This document shows, in pieces, positions 1 through 12,885 of a DNA stretch of 64,000 nucleotides. Made by a program: the position numbers and the translations under genes. A model generated the notes under the pieces. It worked only from the letters and a program-made list of their open reading frames with translations. It was not told the DNA's origin and made no database searches. Within the stretch, counting starts at the first letter, position 1. Every line of letters begins with the position of its first letter. This DNA comes from Certhia americana (taxonomy: Eukaryota; Chordata; Aves; Passeriformes; Certhiidae), in assembly GCA_018697195.1 (NCBI GenBank), contig JAGMWU010000028.1, forward strand, positions 5,217,446 through 5,281,445, in the 5' to 3' direction.

Positions 1-148
1 GGTGTTTTTTCCAGGCGATGCCACACCTCCCGAGGACACTGGGGACATCGGGTTTTGCTGAGCTTAGCAGCTTTTCACCGTCGTACCGAAGGCATCAGAC
101 AGACGCTCATCTGCCCTGAAGTGCAGATCTGCAACAGCTCCCGGGAAG

Positions 149-192
149 ACTCTGTCTCTCTGTCTCTCTGTCTCTCTTTCTCTCTCTCTCCA
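149..192. repeat. CTCTGT/CT microsatellite
   Basis: Pyrimidine-rich simple repeat made of CTCTGT hexamers that decays into plain CT dinucleotides. It lies upstream of KCNA2. Confidence 0.85.
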
Positions 193-1052
193 GTCCAAAC
201 CATTACAAGACCTGACTTCCACCATCTGGGAATCTAACCCCTCTTATGTCCCTTCTCCTTTTTTCTACGATGACTCACCATTATTTTTAACTTTGAAGAG
301 AGAGGAAATTATGGGGATCTTGGAAGCCTGTATTTCTCTCTAGGATTTCCCCAGGGTCAGATAATCGGTGTTACTAAGAGACACTAAGATTTGGCTTCTC
401 CAGGTAATGTGATTTGTTTTCTGTGTGCCATGGTGGTTTGCAGAGAATGACAGGAGCCGGGACACCAGCGGTCGAGGAGGGGGACTGCGGTGGTCGGCGG
501 GGCAGCTGGAACCGCCGGCTCCACATTCCGGCAGCCGCAGAGCTTGGCTGCAGGCAGGGAGGGCAGCATGTCACCAGGGAAAGAGGATTGGGAAGGTGTT
601 AAACTTAAAAACGGAGCTGGAGCTTTCCTGGAGGGTAGATTGCCTGAGATAGCACGGTTAAATGTTAATTAACCCTTAGCTGCATGCCTGGAAATGAGCT
701 GAGCCCAGCACCCCGCGGGGTCGTCTCGCCACTTCAGGGCTGGATGGGGTTATTTTTCTTCCTTCCTTTCTCTTCCTTTCCCCCTCTTTATTTTTTTAAA
801 CTAGAATTTTTATTTTTAGCCAAAAAATAAGCCCTGGTTTACCAATGCTAGTTTTGCCACGCTGGTTTTGAACAGGTGACGGTTCCTCAGGTGTTTTCTC
901 TGTTCCACCTAATGGGTTTAGATGGGAGTTGTTGAACTCTGTCCCAAGGAAGGCAAATTAACCCCTCCAGGAGGGGGATAGATGTGCTAGAGAAGGGATC
1001 TGCTCTCCTCCCCCCAACTTTATTCCATCTCTCTCTTTCTCAGCAGGGGCGA

Positions 1053-1068
1053 TTTTCTTTCTTCTTCT

Positions 1069-1121
<53 letters not shown>

Positions 1122-1123
1122 TT
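1053..1123. repeat. Long poly(T) / TTC low-complexity tract
   Basis: About 70 bases almost entirely T, beginning with TTC repeats and interrupted by a single C. It ends 62 bases before the probable KCNA2 coding-exon acceptor. Read on the other strand it could be the poly(A) tail of a retrotransposed sequence, but no attached body is visible. The length is likely to vary between individuals and between assemblies. Confidence 0.9.
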
Positions 1124-1170
1124 AAATCTCATCCCTCCGCCTTTTCATGAGACTCTTCCAAACCTACGTA

Positions 1171-1185
1171 CCTGTCCTTCTGCAG
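1171..1185 (+). promoter_or_regulatory. KCNA2: Probable splice acceptor of KCNA2 coding exon
   Basis: A pyrimidine-rich run ends in CTTCTGCAG at 1185, 81 bases before the KCNA2 start codon. Vertebrate KCNA2 places its whole reading frame in one exon after non-coding 5' exons, so an acceptor here is expected. No transcript evidence is available. Confidence 0.55.
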
Positions 1186-1245
1186 GATAGTAGCCCTGCC
1201 CTGAACCCGATCCCACCACCGGGCGCTGGGAAGAGTTTAGCATAA

Positions 1246-2766
<1,521 letters not shown>

Positions 2767-3405
2767 TCGCTAAAATCTAGTCCCGTATTTAAAGCTGAAG
2801 TGGAACAATTGCAGATATTGAGTGCTGCTCTGCATTGTAGTTAACACAGTATTTTCTACGGTGTATATTTGGTTCTGCATGGGAAGCAATAGCTGTGTAA
2901 GTGACTTTTAACCTTTGATTTCCACACCGAATAAGCGTCCGTGCAAAAAATCCCAACAAATCCAAACCATTGTGTTGCCCTTCTCCCATCCCAGGCTCGT
3001 GGGTTTCCAGAGATACGGAGGGGACGGGCACTTGGAGCAGCGGGATGGGGATGCAAGGGGCAGGTCCGGGCCACCCCCTGGGTGCCACAAATCCTGGTCC
3101 CTGTCCTGGGTGACAGCCAGCAGCTCCCAGGCACGGGAACAGCTGGGAAAGGTCAGGCAGAACTTCCTGGAGGGCCGCTGCAGGCGTGGGGCTGGATTGC
3201 TGGAGGGCTCGGGCTCCTGCCCCGGGAAAGCCGAGCGCGAGCGCGGCACCCGGCTCGTGTTTCATAACTGAAAATGCTGCATGCTGCAATAGTTTCAGCC
3301 ACTGCAGTGTGCCAGTGTGAGGCCCAGGGGAGGGATAATTAGTGTGACGGCACATTATTTATTAAGTCTTAAATTTTCTATGTGAGGCATCGGGAGGGAT
3401 GAGTA

Positions 3406-3411
3406 AATAAA
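3406..3411 (+). terminator. KCNA2: Candidate polyadenylation signal AATAAA (proximal, KCNA2)
   Basis: An AATAAA hexamer on the coding strand about 640 bases after the KCNA2 stop, in an AT-rich setting. It is only a candidate: several downstream hexamers exist. Confidence 0.35.
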
Positions 3412-3424
3412 TCAAGAGCTTGGA

Positions 3425-3441
3425 ATTTATTTATTTATTTA
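3425..3441 (+). promoter_or_regulatory. KCNA2: AU-rich element in KCNA2 3' flank
   Basis: Four overlapping ATTTA pentamers in register form a classic class II type AU-rich element if transcribed. Such elements are bound by HuR/ELAVL and TTP proteins in neuronal and immediate-early mRNAs. It lies 659 bases after the stop codon and 14 bases after a candidate poly(A) signal, so it would be in the mRNA only if that proximal signal is skipped. Confidence 0.4.
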
Positions 3442-6400
3442 GATGACACTTCCATCATCAATATTTCCAGGATCACCAAAGACACCTCCACTGACACATT
3501 GAAAAGGAGTTGGAAAAAGCATCTTTTTTTATATCTATATATAAAACTGGAGCAACTATGCTGTGGCCTATAATATATTTATACTGCAGTGAAATTTAAC
3601 CAGTAATACAGTACAGCTGCATGGATATTTGTTGCATGAATCTGAATATTTAATACACACACAAATATATATTTTCTTAGTAGACTATACAGTATTCATG
3701 TTTATAGTGTTTATAGACTCTCCGGTGGCTCGAAGGAGATTCATGGGAGTTAAAAAAATCTCCATTATAGTTAAAAACCGGATGGGGAAGGCGTGTGCTG
3801 ACAACAGTTGGATAGATAACAGTGCCAAGCCTGAGAGATAACGAGGCAGAGCCTGAGTGTCCGAGCACCCAGACACAAGAGCTGACGAATGCAAGCCAGG
3901 GAAGGTGAGCTGAAAGTTAAACACCTGCGCTCATTATGGGGCGAGTAATTAGTCATTAATCGTGGTGTCAGGAGCAGAAACCACGGCGGCTCGGAGAGGG
4001 CATGAGGAGCAGGTGGAATAGCAGGTTCCAGCTCTCCTGACTTGTTTGTTCAGCAGTTTACAGCCGTTCCCGTAGAATTCCTGTGTGTGTGTGTGTATAG
4101 ATATTTAGAGAGCGACTACAGGGCCGAATCCTCAGCAAACAGAGCACTTGGGGGATCGAGGACTTCCCAGCTCAGGGCTGCTGGGATGGTGGGACATGGG
4201 CTGGAGCAGGGTGGCCTGCCCCTGGAGCCCATGGGGTCACCAGGGCAAGGTGTGTTTTGGGCTTGAAAGCTCCTTTTCAACCCACTCAGGGGTTTATTCC
4301 TCTGTGATGGAGTAGGCACGTGCTGAGGTGGCCTGGATCTGAGCTGGCACATCTGAGCCTTTGCTTTGCCTTCTTCCAGGGTGTTTAAGAACGGTGGGTC
4401 AAGGTGGAGAGAGCCTAAAGTTCTCTCTCTTCCTCATCCCCGATGTTATTTGGGGATGGGTGAGGCTGTTGATCTGTGGGGACTCTCACCTGCTTTCCCC
4501 ATCCTTGTGTGGGTTTGCTTGTGTTATCCCCATTGCTGACAATCCTCAGGGAGAGGTGCCCTGTCCCTCTTCTAGGTCAGGGGGGATGGAGGAAAATCTC
4601 TGCCGAGGTCACGGTTGAGCAAAGCCTCCCTGGGCTGTGGAACAGGGTTCAGTCGGGGTGAATTTGGGCTGAACTGGGGCATGATTAGCCCTGCAACTTT
4701 GCATGAAGGGTGAGCAGAAGGAGCCTGGGGAGGCATCAGCCAGACCCTTCCTTCCTCAGAGAGCAGACCCTTCCTTCTTCAGAGAGGAAACTCCTGCTCC
4801 TGACAATAATCCAAGCGGTGCTAAAGTATCTACAGCAATGGCTCCAAATGCTGCTCCAGAGCAGGATCCATCTTGTGCTGACAGGGCTGTGCTTCGCCAG
4901 GTGGAATCATTCCTCAGTTTTATTTGATTGATTGGTTGATTGAGGCCTGACTATAATTAATTCCAAATGTCCATGGTTTGTGCACGGCAGTCCCTGCTTC
5001 TGTGTGGGGCAGAGTGCCAGCAGCACCCATGTGCTGGGGTTCAGGGGTGCTCAGTCTGTCTGTAATTGGATCTTGTTATTTTGGGAGTCCTGCACTCCCA
5101 CTGTGCTGTGGCAGCCTGGGGATGGGACACCCTGAAGCCCCTTCACGAATGCACGCACACAAAAAAGCCAACACAACCAAAAGCAATAAATCTTGAGTTC
5201 TGAAGCTCATCCTGTTGATGGGACAGGGCTGGCCAGAGTCACCAGCTTGGGCACGATTCCCAGGGCGCTTGGCCAACTTGCCTGGATCGGGCTCATGGTG
5301 TGTCCGTGGGGACATGGGCTCACATGGGGGAGCTGCCTGATGTGCTGGGATCCTCCAGGTGCCCTTAGCACCAGGTGATCCCATTCCTGGTCAGGGCTGA
5401 GGAGTTCTGCTGGTGGTTTTGCTGCAGGTGCTTTGGAGGATGCTGACACTCGGTGAGAACTTTGCGAAGTGTCCGATTGTTGAACACCCATGGGATTGGG
5501 GTGCTTTGAAGGAGTGTTGGCCAAAGCACTGGGGTTGTGTTGTGGTGGTTTGGTGAGGAGGAAGGTGAGGTTTTCCTTTGGGGAGGTGGGGTTTTAGGCA
5601 GAGTGTTCCTGTGGGCTTTCCAAGGCCAGGCAGGAGGGGAGAGCGGATCCGTGAGCAGGATCCAAACATCCAAACCCATTCTCCAAGCTGGGGGGTCCTG
5701 TCTGCCTTGGGAAGATCCACAGCCACACAGCAGGGGCAAATGGGGGTGAAGAGCAAGAGGCCACACTCCTGTTGTCACTGATGTGAGGTGATGACCGTCC
5801 CCATGGCAGGGCCAGCACAGCTAGTCCCTTTCTTAGGACAGATCCAGAACCTCCTGCACTGACCCTGGCAGATGTTCCTGGGGAAAAGCAGCCCTGGTGG
5901 GAGAGCAGCTCTGGGCTGCCCTTGTTTGGGGCACAAGGAAAATGCCCAGGGTCTGTGCTCAGATGTTTGACTCAGGGTAGGAAGGGTTGCTGAGGGCCAT
6001 GGCTGGGAGGGATCCGTGAGCCCACATGGAGCAGAAGGGTCCAAACTTCTGCCTCGCACAGAGAAATGGTCCCCCTACAGCTTTTAATGGGATTTGTGCC
6101 TGCAGGTCGGAGCTCTAGTGCTATTTCTAGCTTTGCTTCTGACTCACTGATGTGATCTTGAACCAGTTTTTCAGGAGGAGACTGTGATATTTTTTTCTTT
6201 TTTTTTTTTTCCTCTTTTTTTTCTTAAGGAATGTGGTTTGAGTGAGTCTGGGCCTGTTTCTGTGGAGATGCTGAGCATCCCAATCTCCTCCTGACTCTGA
6301 AAGGTGCAAAAATGAGCTGCAAAGTGGCTCAGACTGAGGATGCTAAATTAGGGACTGGGGAAGGGGAGAGTCCCACAGCTGTGATAGATTTCATCAGGCC

Positions 6401-7376
6401 CCTAAACAGAGGTAGTCTGGTTCCTTTCCTCCTCCTGAGGAGCCATTTCCCTCTCTCCAGGCCTGAAATGGAAGACTGGAGCACTCTGGTCTGTGGAGGT
6501 GCTCCTGGCTTGGCACCCGGAGGAGGCAGCGCCTCTATTTTAGTTTTAGCCACTGTGCCACGGTTTTGGAGAGATGGAAAGCTGTGATTGCAGAGCGGGT
6601 TGTCTTCTAACACCCAACCTCGTGCCCAAGCCTGCAGGCAGCCCATCAACCCTTTCAAATCTTCCAGAATATCTGCTGAGGGCAGTGGGGTGAGGCTCAT
6701 GTACCAGCTGGATGCTACCAAGTGATTAGGAAGAAATGATCTCTCTGGAGCACAATGTTTTATTGGGAAAATTAATCTCTGCAGTGACTGTGTCAAAGTC
6801 CTACAGATTTGAATACTGAGCTATAAGAATAAAAGGATTTCTGGATTGGTGTTATGAGAGTGTGGCACGTGGGTGTATAAATATGGGCATATTTGTGCAT
6901 AAATACACAGAAGGAGAGAAAAAGACAGAGGAGGAGGAGGTATTTCAGGAAGGACCTTGCTTTGTTATCAGATAATTCTTGGGTCAGCCCTTGAAACTGC
7001 TGCCAAAGCCTTGTAGCTTCTCCAGAGCTTGCAATATTCTTGGGGATGGGTCCAAGGGAAGGAGATCGGGATCTTGCCTTGGGAGTGGGAGGATCCTGAG
7101 GCTCTGGTGGCATTCAGCTCCTTGACCCTCTCTGCAAACAGCAGCTTTGCAGTGTCTCTATTCAAGTCCTGGCTTGGACCAGCCACAACCATTTCTGTGA
7201 CTGGGCAGGGAAAGCCAAGCAGAGGTTGAAAGGATTTGGTTGAGATGTAGGTGCTGTGCTGCACCGAGTGAGCTTTGGGATTATTGTTTGTCATGGTTGG
7301 GTTTTAAGTCTCTTAAACTATGACAACTTTTGGTCCCAGTGCAGTGGCTCCCACTCTGGAGCCGGGGTAGTTTTAT

Positions 7377-7505
7377 CACAGAATCCTGGGATGGTTTGGG
7401 TTGGAGGGATCCTAAAGCTCACCTTCTTCCACCCCCTGCCATGGGCAGGGACACCTTCCACTAGACCAGGTTGCTCCAAGCCCTGTCCAGCTTGGCCTTG
7501 AAACC
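7377..7505 (-). mobile_element. CR1 LINE 3'-end fragment
   Basis: Begins with CACAGAATCC, then a GGTTTGGGTTGGAGGGA block, the CCATGGGCAGGGACACCTTC block and the TTGCTCCAAGCCC block, in the order of the reverse complement of the avian CR1 3' end. CR1 copies are severely 5'-truncated non-LTR elements, and only the 3' untranslated part remains here. Confidence 0.85.
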
Positions 7506-8785
7506 TTTTCTCGAGATGTTTACCACGAGACCTTATCCCAAGGTCTATATCCTTGGGGGTAGTTATCCATGGGAGTTATCTGGGGACTGGGCAGTGTGCT
7601 GCAGGGGTGAAGCGGGCTGAGGAAAGAAGGAGTCAGCCCCAACCCATTTTGGTTTGCACTCAGATGAAGGCTGTGGCTCTCTCTTCACACCCCTGGCAGC
7701 ATTTGACCTTCTCCACATGGCACATCCCTTGGTCCCTCCTGCTGGGGTCCAGCTGCTGCCCCTGCCAGGAGCCCCAAAGGGGGACAAGGGTTCTCCCCAA
7801 GCACCGGCCACTGTTCTGCCCTTCCCCAGCCCTGTCAGCACCCCTGGCCTCGGTGTCCCTGTGATGTTTCTGCATTTGGCTGCCCAAAATTCACCCCCAC
7901 TCAGAAATGGGTGCTCCGATCCTGCCACATCCTGTCAGGGGGAGAGGGCCCAGCCCTGGGAGCACAGCACTGATTTATACCCGGGGACAGGATCCCCCAG
8001 CCCAGCCCAGTTGTGCATGATGAGAGATAAATAAATCCTTAATTCATGTTTTTCCTCCAGAGAGGGGATGGTTTGTCTTGTAGGAGCTGCTGGACATCGT
8101 GTCACCACAACAGCTCCACACACATGGACCCACCACGTCCCCTCCCCAGCCCTGCCTGGCTGTTCTGAGCTTGGGGTTGGTCTTCTGGGGTTTGGTTTTT
8201 TGATTACTAATTTTTTTTCTGCTGCCTATAAGATGTAATTGTCCATTTGCACTTGCTCCCTCATTGTTTGAGACTGTGCTCTTGTCCTCCAATGTCATCC
8301 CCGAAGCGCAAGGGGAAAAAATGGGTATTGGATCAACCCTGCATGTGGTGCCTAATTTGAGCAAATCAATAGGAAGAGGAAATCCAAGAAGGACTCATCC
8401 TAAGGATGCTGGAGCTGAACCTTTTGTTTCCATGGTTACGGGAGAAATGGGACCAGGAATGGAGAGAGGCCTATAAACTGTTAAAGGAAGACTCGTGGGA
8501 ATTTCAAGTCATTTAACCATGCGTTTGCTAGACACAACTTTAGACACCAGCTGGATCTGAATTGCACAGTGTTTATAGAAATTCCTGCTTTATTGGCAGC
8601 CGGGGGGGCGTGGGGAGGGGCTGGGGGCCCCCGAGTCAATAAGGCTGCCCGTTGTATATAGGTATACAGAGCTGTGTACATACATATCCAAATGAGCATT
8701 TGCTGTCTGGTTTATCATCAGTGTATATAATTTATTCTTCACAGAGTATCACAATTTTTGTAAATATCAGCACTAATTAAGAGAA

Positions 8786-8791
8786 AATAAA
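8786..8791 (+). terminator. KCNA2: Candidate distal polyadenylation signal
   Basis: An AATAAA hexamer within a ~140-base AT-rich block about 6 kb after the KCNA2 stop. It could end a long KCNA2 transcript; this is inference only. Confidence 0.25.
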
Positions 8792-9809
8792 TATGTATAT
8801 TATTGAGGAGTGATTTTGATATTAGTTCTGTGGAGGGTGGGAGAGGAAAAGGACAAGTAATTATGTTTTTGATGTGTTTTTATCTACAACTGAACCCTCT
8901 TTGAAAAGAGAAAGAAGCAGCCTGAACCAGAGAAAATCAGTTTGTGATCCAGCATCAGCCAGGCTGCAGGGGCAGAGTCCCAAAAACCCCTGGGAGGAGG
9001 AGCTGCTGGGTCTCAGTGATGGACATCGGACACGCTGCATGGTGTGTACAGCATTCCCGTGGGATTTGCTCCAAAAATGCTCCAGCAGCAACGCCAGCAG
9101 AGGGGAAGGGGCTGGAACTGGGTCAAGCCCATGTTCCCCATGGCTCCCCACTCCTCCAGCTTGGATATCAGCCACATCCAGGCAGGGAACAGGGAATGTT
9201 GGAGATGGAGGTGGTGCTGGGGGATCAACCTGCTCTTGGAAAACTTGTGGGCACCCAGTAGATGATTTTTGAAAGCAAGTGATCCCTCTTGGAAGAGGAA
9301 GAAGCAAACAGAAAGGGATGGAGCTGGTAGCACATCATCTGTGGGGTTGTACCCATGGAGAGATCTCCTGGTAGGATCTCTGGAAGGAAATGGGGATGGG
9401 ATCCCTGGGATGGCTTCAGCTGTCCTTGTAGAGGAGTGGTTGGTTTGTCCATGCCCAGGGAACAACTGCAGCAATATTTTCTCTTGCTGTTTTGTCTCCC
9501 CTCCCATGAATAATGGACAGGGAAGGTGTTCAGGGCACTTGGTTCTTGTTTTGGGACTTGCCTGTTTGCTTGGTGGCTTTCAAAGGCAACGTGGCTGCTC
9601 TGGACTTCCCTTCCCATGGGGAGAACCCACCCTGTGTGCAGAGGATGGAAGTGAAACACAAGGAGAACAAAGAGATTCTCCTCCCATGATGGGTTGGCCC
9701 TGCTTAGCTCTGGGATGTGGCCCCACCTGGTTACCTGAGGGTTAGTGCCAAACCTCCTTCTCAACCACCCCAAACTGCTCACACTGGTTATGGAGGAGCC
9801 CCTGGTGTG

Positions 9810-9905
9810 GGCTCAGAGTCAAGTCTTGAGTTCAAGTGTCACTGTGCAACCAAGGGGATGTCCTGTCCCATTCCATGCCTCAGTTTCCCTGTCTCTAGCA
9901 CAGTT
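9810..9905 (+). repeat. Possible ancient MIR/L2-like fragment
   Basis: Contains a GAGTTCAAGTGTCAC-like segment followed about 50 bases later by ATGCCTCAGTTTCCCT, the spacing and motif seen at the conserved end of MIR and LINE2 family elements. The copy is heavily diverged. The CCTCAGTTTCC motif recurs at several other places in the window. Confidence 0.35.
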
Positions 9906-12809
9906 TGCTAAGCTGGACCCAGCAAATTGCAAATCTTAATTCAATATTAAGACAGTGAAAATGTGGAAATGGGTGGCTGAACCCATGGAGGGCTCTTATT
10001 TGGGGCAGAAGAGGTGTTCAAGATCAGCCAGTTATGAACATTTATGTGTGGAAAACCACTGGAGTGCACAAAAAGTAACAAAGGTGTTTATGAGCCATGC
10101 ACCCTGAGGGAAGTGTCACACTGTTTGCTGTAGAGCTGAGTGGAAGCAATCCCCAAACTGGGCCATTCTGTGCTCCTCAGCCCTGTGTCCAAGCCCAGGA
10201 GAGGCTCCAGGGCTCTGGCAGATGCTGAACCCTTCCCTTATCACTGTCCTGTTGGCTTGTGGGCTCATAAATATCTAAACACAAAGTGGTAGCAGGAGTT
10301 TACAGCAGAGGCTGCTCTGCACGGGCTCTCAAGGCGATGGCAGTGGAGGCTGCGAGGCAGACACGGTAATTATTTTAAATTGCCGGGCTGTCAGCGTGCA
10401 GCACCAGCCCAGCCGCGCTCCGAGGATGCAGGAGATGCCATCAGGGGTGTGCAGCCTCCTCTAGCCGAGCTGCTTGGACTTTTACACTGTTCAAAGAGGC
10501 CAGGAGAGTCTGGGAGAATCACCCTCCCAAGGTGGAGGGCTCCCCACTCGCAGACAGCTCCTTGTCCCCCAGATCAGCGTCTCCCTGCCCATGATCCCGA
10601 CTGCGGCGCGTGGCTGATCCCTGCTGAGCCCAGCCTGGCTGGTTCTGCTGTGCTCACTGACCTACTTTCTGCCACTTTCCTTGCCGAGTGTTCCCTCTCT
10701 GGCAGCCAAAACCCCACAAAACCTCTCATGGATCTGACCCAGAGCTCACAGAGACCCCCAAGGTGGGCATGGCGATGCTCCCCATCATGTAGGAACCACA
10801 CTGCACAATTTTCAGGGGCTCCTCTCCCTGCTGGGGGGCTCAAGCCCTCCAAATCCTGCTCATTTCCATCGAGGAAGGAGAGGATTCAAGTGCCAACAAA
10901 GCACTACCTCTGTCGTTCTCCTGGAAAGCTCGGGATGCTCATTACAGCCCATCCTGTGTGCCCCAGGGACCAGCAGGAATTTTTAGCCCTCCTGACTGCA
11001 AATCTGCTTCCATTTGGCAAAGTGGGCACTCGGATCCTGAAAGCACTTCCTGAGCCCGAGCTGGAGGAGACCATTAAGTGAGGTGCTGAGAGTGGGAAAG
11101 GGAAAAATGATCCCAGAGCCAGGGATGCAGCCACCCTCTTGGTGGTTCTCTGTGGCTTTCTGGGGTGCTGGGGCTCGGGTGGGAGCTGGTGCTGAGTTGA
11201 ACCATTGCTGCTGCAGCACCGGTGATTCCAAAGAGCCTCAACCAGGCAGCTGGGTACAAAACATTTGCAAGGGTGGGCGTGTGAAGCAGGGCCCCCACAA
11301 TCTATCTTTAGGTAACCTCTAGGCAAAGGTTTGGAGCTTGCACAGCTCTGAGATGAACATTTATCCTGCAGCTCTGGAAATCAGGCCAGGTCTCTCTTTC
11401 TCCTTCCCACTTCCTTCTTGCTCCTTCGTCTCCCTCCTTTGCATTTGTGCTGGGTGTTGAAAAACATATTTTTGGGACCAGCTTTCTCATCTGCACCTCA
11501 GCACACTGTCCAGGACGGGAGAAGGGAGGGGTTAGGCAAAGGAGAGCAATATTTGGGTGTATTAAACATGAATCTGTGCCTTTACAGAGTCAGAATTGAG
11601 CCTTCTGAGGCCCCACATTTACAAAGCATTAGGGCAGGCAAGTAAGATCCAAGGACTAAAGCCAGCTCTACCCAGCTATTAGAGCTCCCCCAGTACTGGG
11701 GCCCCTTGTTCCAATGTCACCCCAATTTCATGGAGAAGGCACTCAGAGTGCTGAGGTCCTACCTGGGCATCTCAGTGCCCTGAGCCTGTTCTAGGGACAA
11801 GCCATGGTGAGACCACCTCAGCTTTCTGATCTAAAAATATAGTGGGAAAATCTGGGCCCAGGGGATCTGGGAGGTTATTTCCAAAGGCTCAGCAGAAGGT
11901 TTACCCCTCTCCTGCTCTCTGTGACTGCTGTTGCTGGGCAAAGCTCGCTCACCACCCTGGGTGGGCCCAGGAGCTGTGGGTGTTGATCCATCCCAGAATT
12001 CCACGATATTCCAGGGCTGAGTCTTTGGGAGGTTGTTGGTTTAAAGGATGCCTTGCTGAGTTCACAGGGACCCAAGGGGATGGGGGCTGCAGCCCCCGGG
12101 TTTGCAGAGCAACCCCAGGGCTGGCGAGAGCCCAGAGTTTGTTTTGCTGCTTCTTTAATGCAGCCGAAACCCGCTGCCGGCAAGAGCTGCGCCGGGCTTT
12201 GGGGAGCTGGAGATGCCAAGGTCATCCTGCTCCTCACATCCACACGGCAGCCCAGCCTGGCACTGCCCACCCGCTGCCCCCACCACGGCCTGCCTCTCCC
12301 CTGGGCACCTCTCAGGGCCGTGGGCACAGAGCAGGGTCAGGCCCCAGGGGTGTGATTTTACCCAGTGAGAGGTGAAGGTTTGGGGCGGGCAAAGGAAGCA
12401 GAACAAATCTTTTCTGCCAGGCACCTGCTCCCTGCCTCTGCAGAAGTGCCGACGGCGCAGCGTTTGAGAGCGGAGCCTTTTCCGCTTAGGAGCGGGGTTG
12501 TCTTCCACTGTCCTTTTATCCTTGGCTAATTAAAGGCAAATCTCTGCTGAAGGAATGCAGTTCTTCATAGCCGAGCTTTAATAACTAGAAAGTGGTTGCA
12601 AATGCTTGGAGGCAGCCACAGAAATCCTGGGCAGAAATAGCATTTTTATCTCACAGCTTACCAGCTTTGGCTGCGGGGATAATAAATTTCTGAGTTGTAG
12701 AAGGAGGCAGCAGAGGATCCAGCCCCGCGCTGCCCGAGTTTACAAAAGGATCAGTTGGATGGATCAACTAAACTCCCAACTCCTCCCTGAGCAGGACAGC
12801 AGAGATCCG

Positions 12810-12885
12810 ATGGGAGGGGTTTGGAACAAGGTGGCCTTTAAGGTCCCTTCCATCCCAAACCGTTGGGTGGTTCCATGAAATTTTG
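12810..12885 (+). mobile_element. CR1 LINE tail fragment
   Basis: The segment CTTTAAGGTCCCTTCCATCC followed by CAAACCGTTGG and a TTCCATGAA end matches the sense-strand 3' terminus of avian CR1. Only about 75 bases survive. Confidence 0.7.

Larger units (their letters stand above)
1..1185 (+). other. KCNA2 upstream region / probable 5' intron
   Basis: No protein gene is recognisable here. The stretch holds a CTCTGT-type microsatellite (about 149-192), AT-rich sequence, and a very long T tract (1053-1123) just before the probable splice acceptor of the KCNA2 coding exon. A CAG at about 440 follows a T/G-rich run and could be another acceptor of a 5' untranslated exon, but that is weak. In other vertebrates KCNA2 has spliced non-coding 5' exons upstream of one coding exon, so this is most simply intron plus untranslated sequence. 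Confidence 0.5.
2767..8860 (+). other. KCNA2: KCNA2 3' flank, probably long 3' UTR in part
   Basis: No protein gene is seen downstream of the KCNA2 stop. The first ~1 kb contains AT-rich patches with overlapping AUUUA pentamers and a possible polyadenylation signal (3406-3411). The middle contains a CR1 fragment (7377-7505). An AT-rich block at about 8690-8830 has another AATAAA (8786-8791). Long 3' UTRs are usual for neuronal Kv1 genes, so part of this stretch may be transcribed; the end cannot be fixed from sequence. Confidence 0.4.

Noticed and set aside
10380..11081. 233-codon plus-strand frame
   Set aside because: No recognisable motif, many Pro/Ser/Arg residues as expected of GC-rich non-coding DNA.
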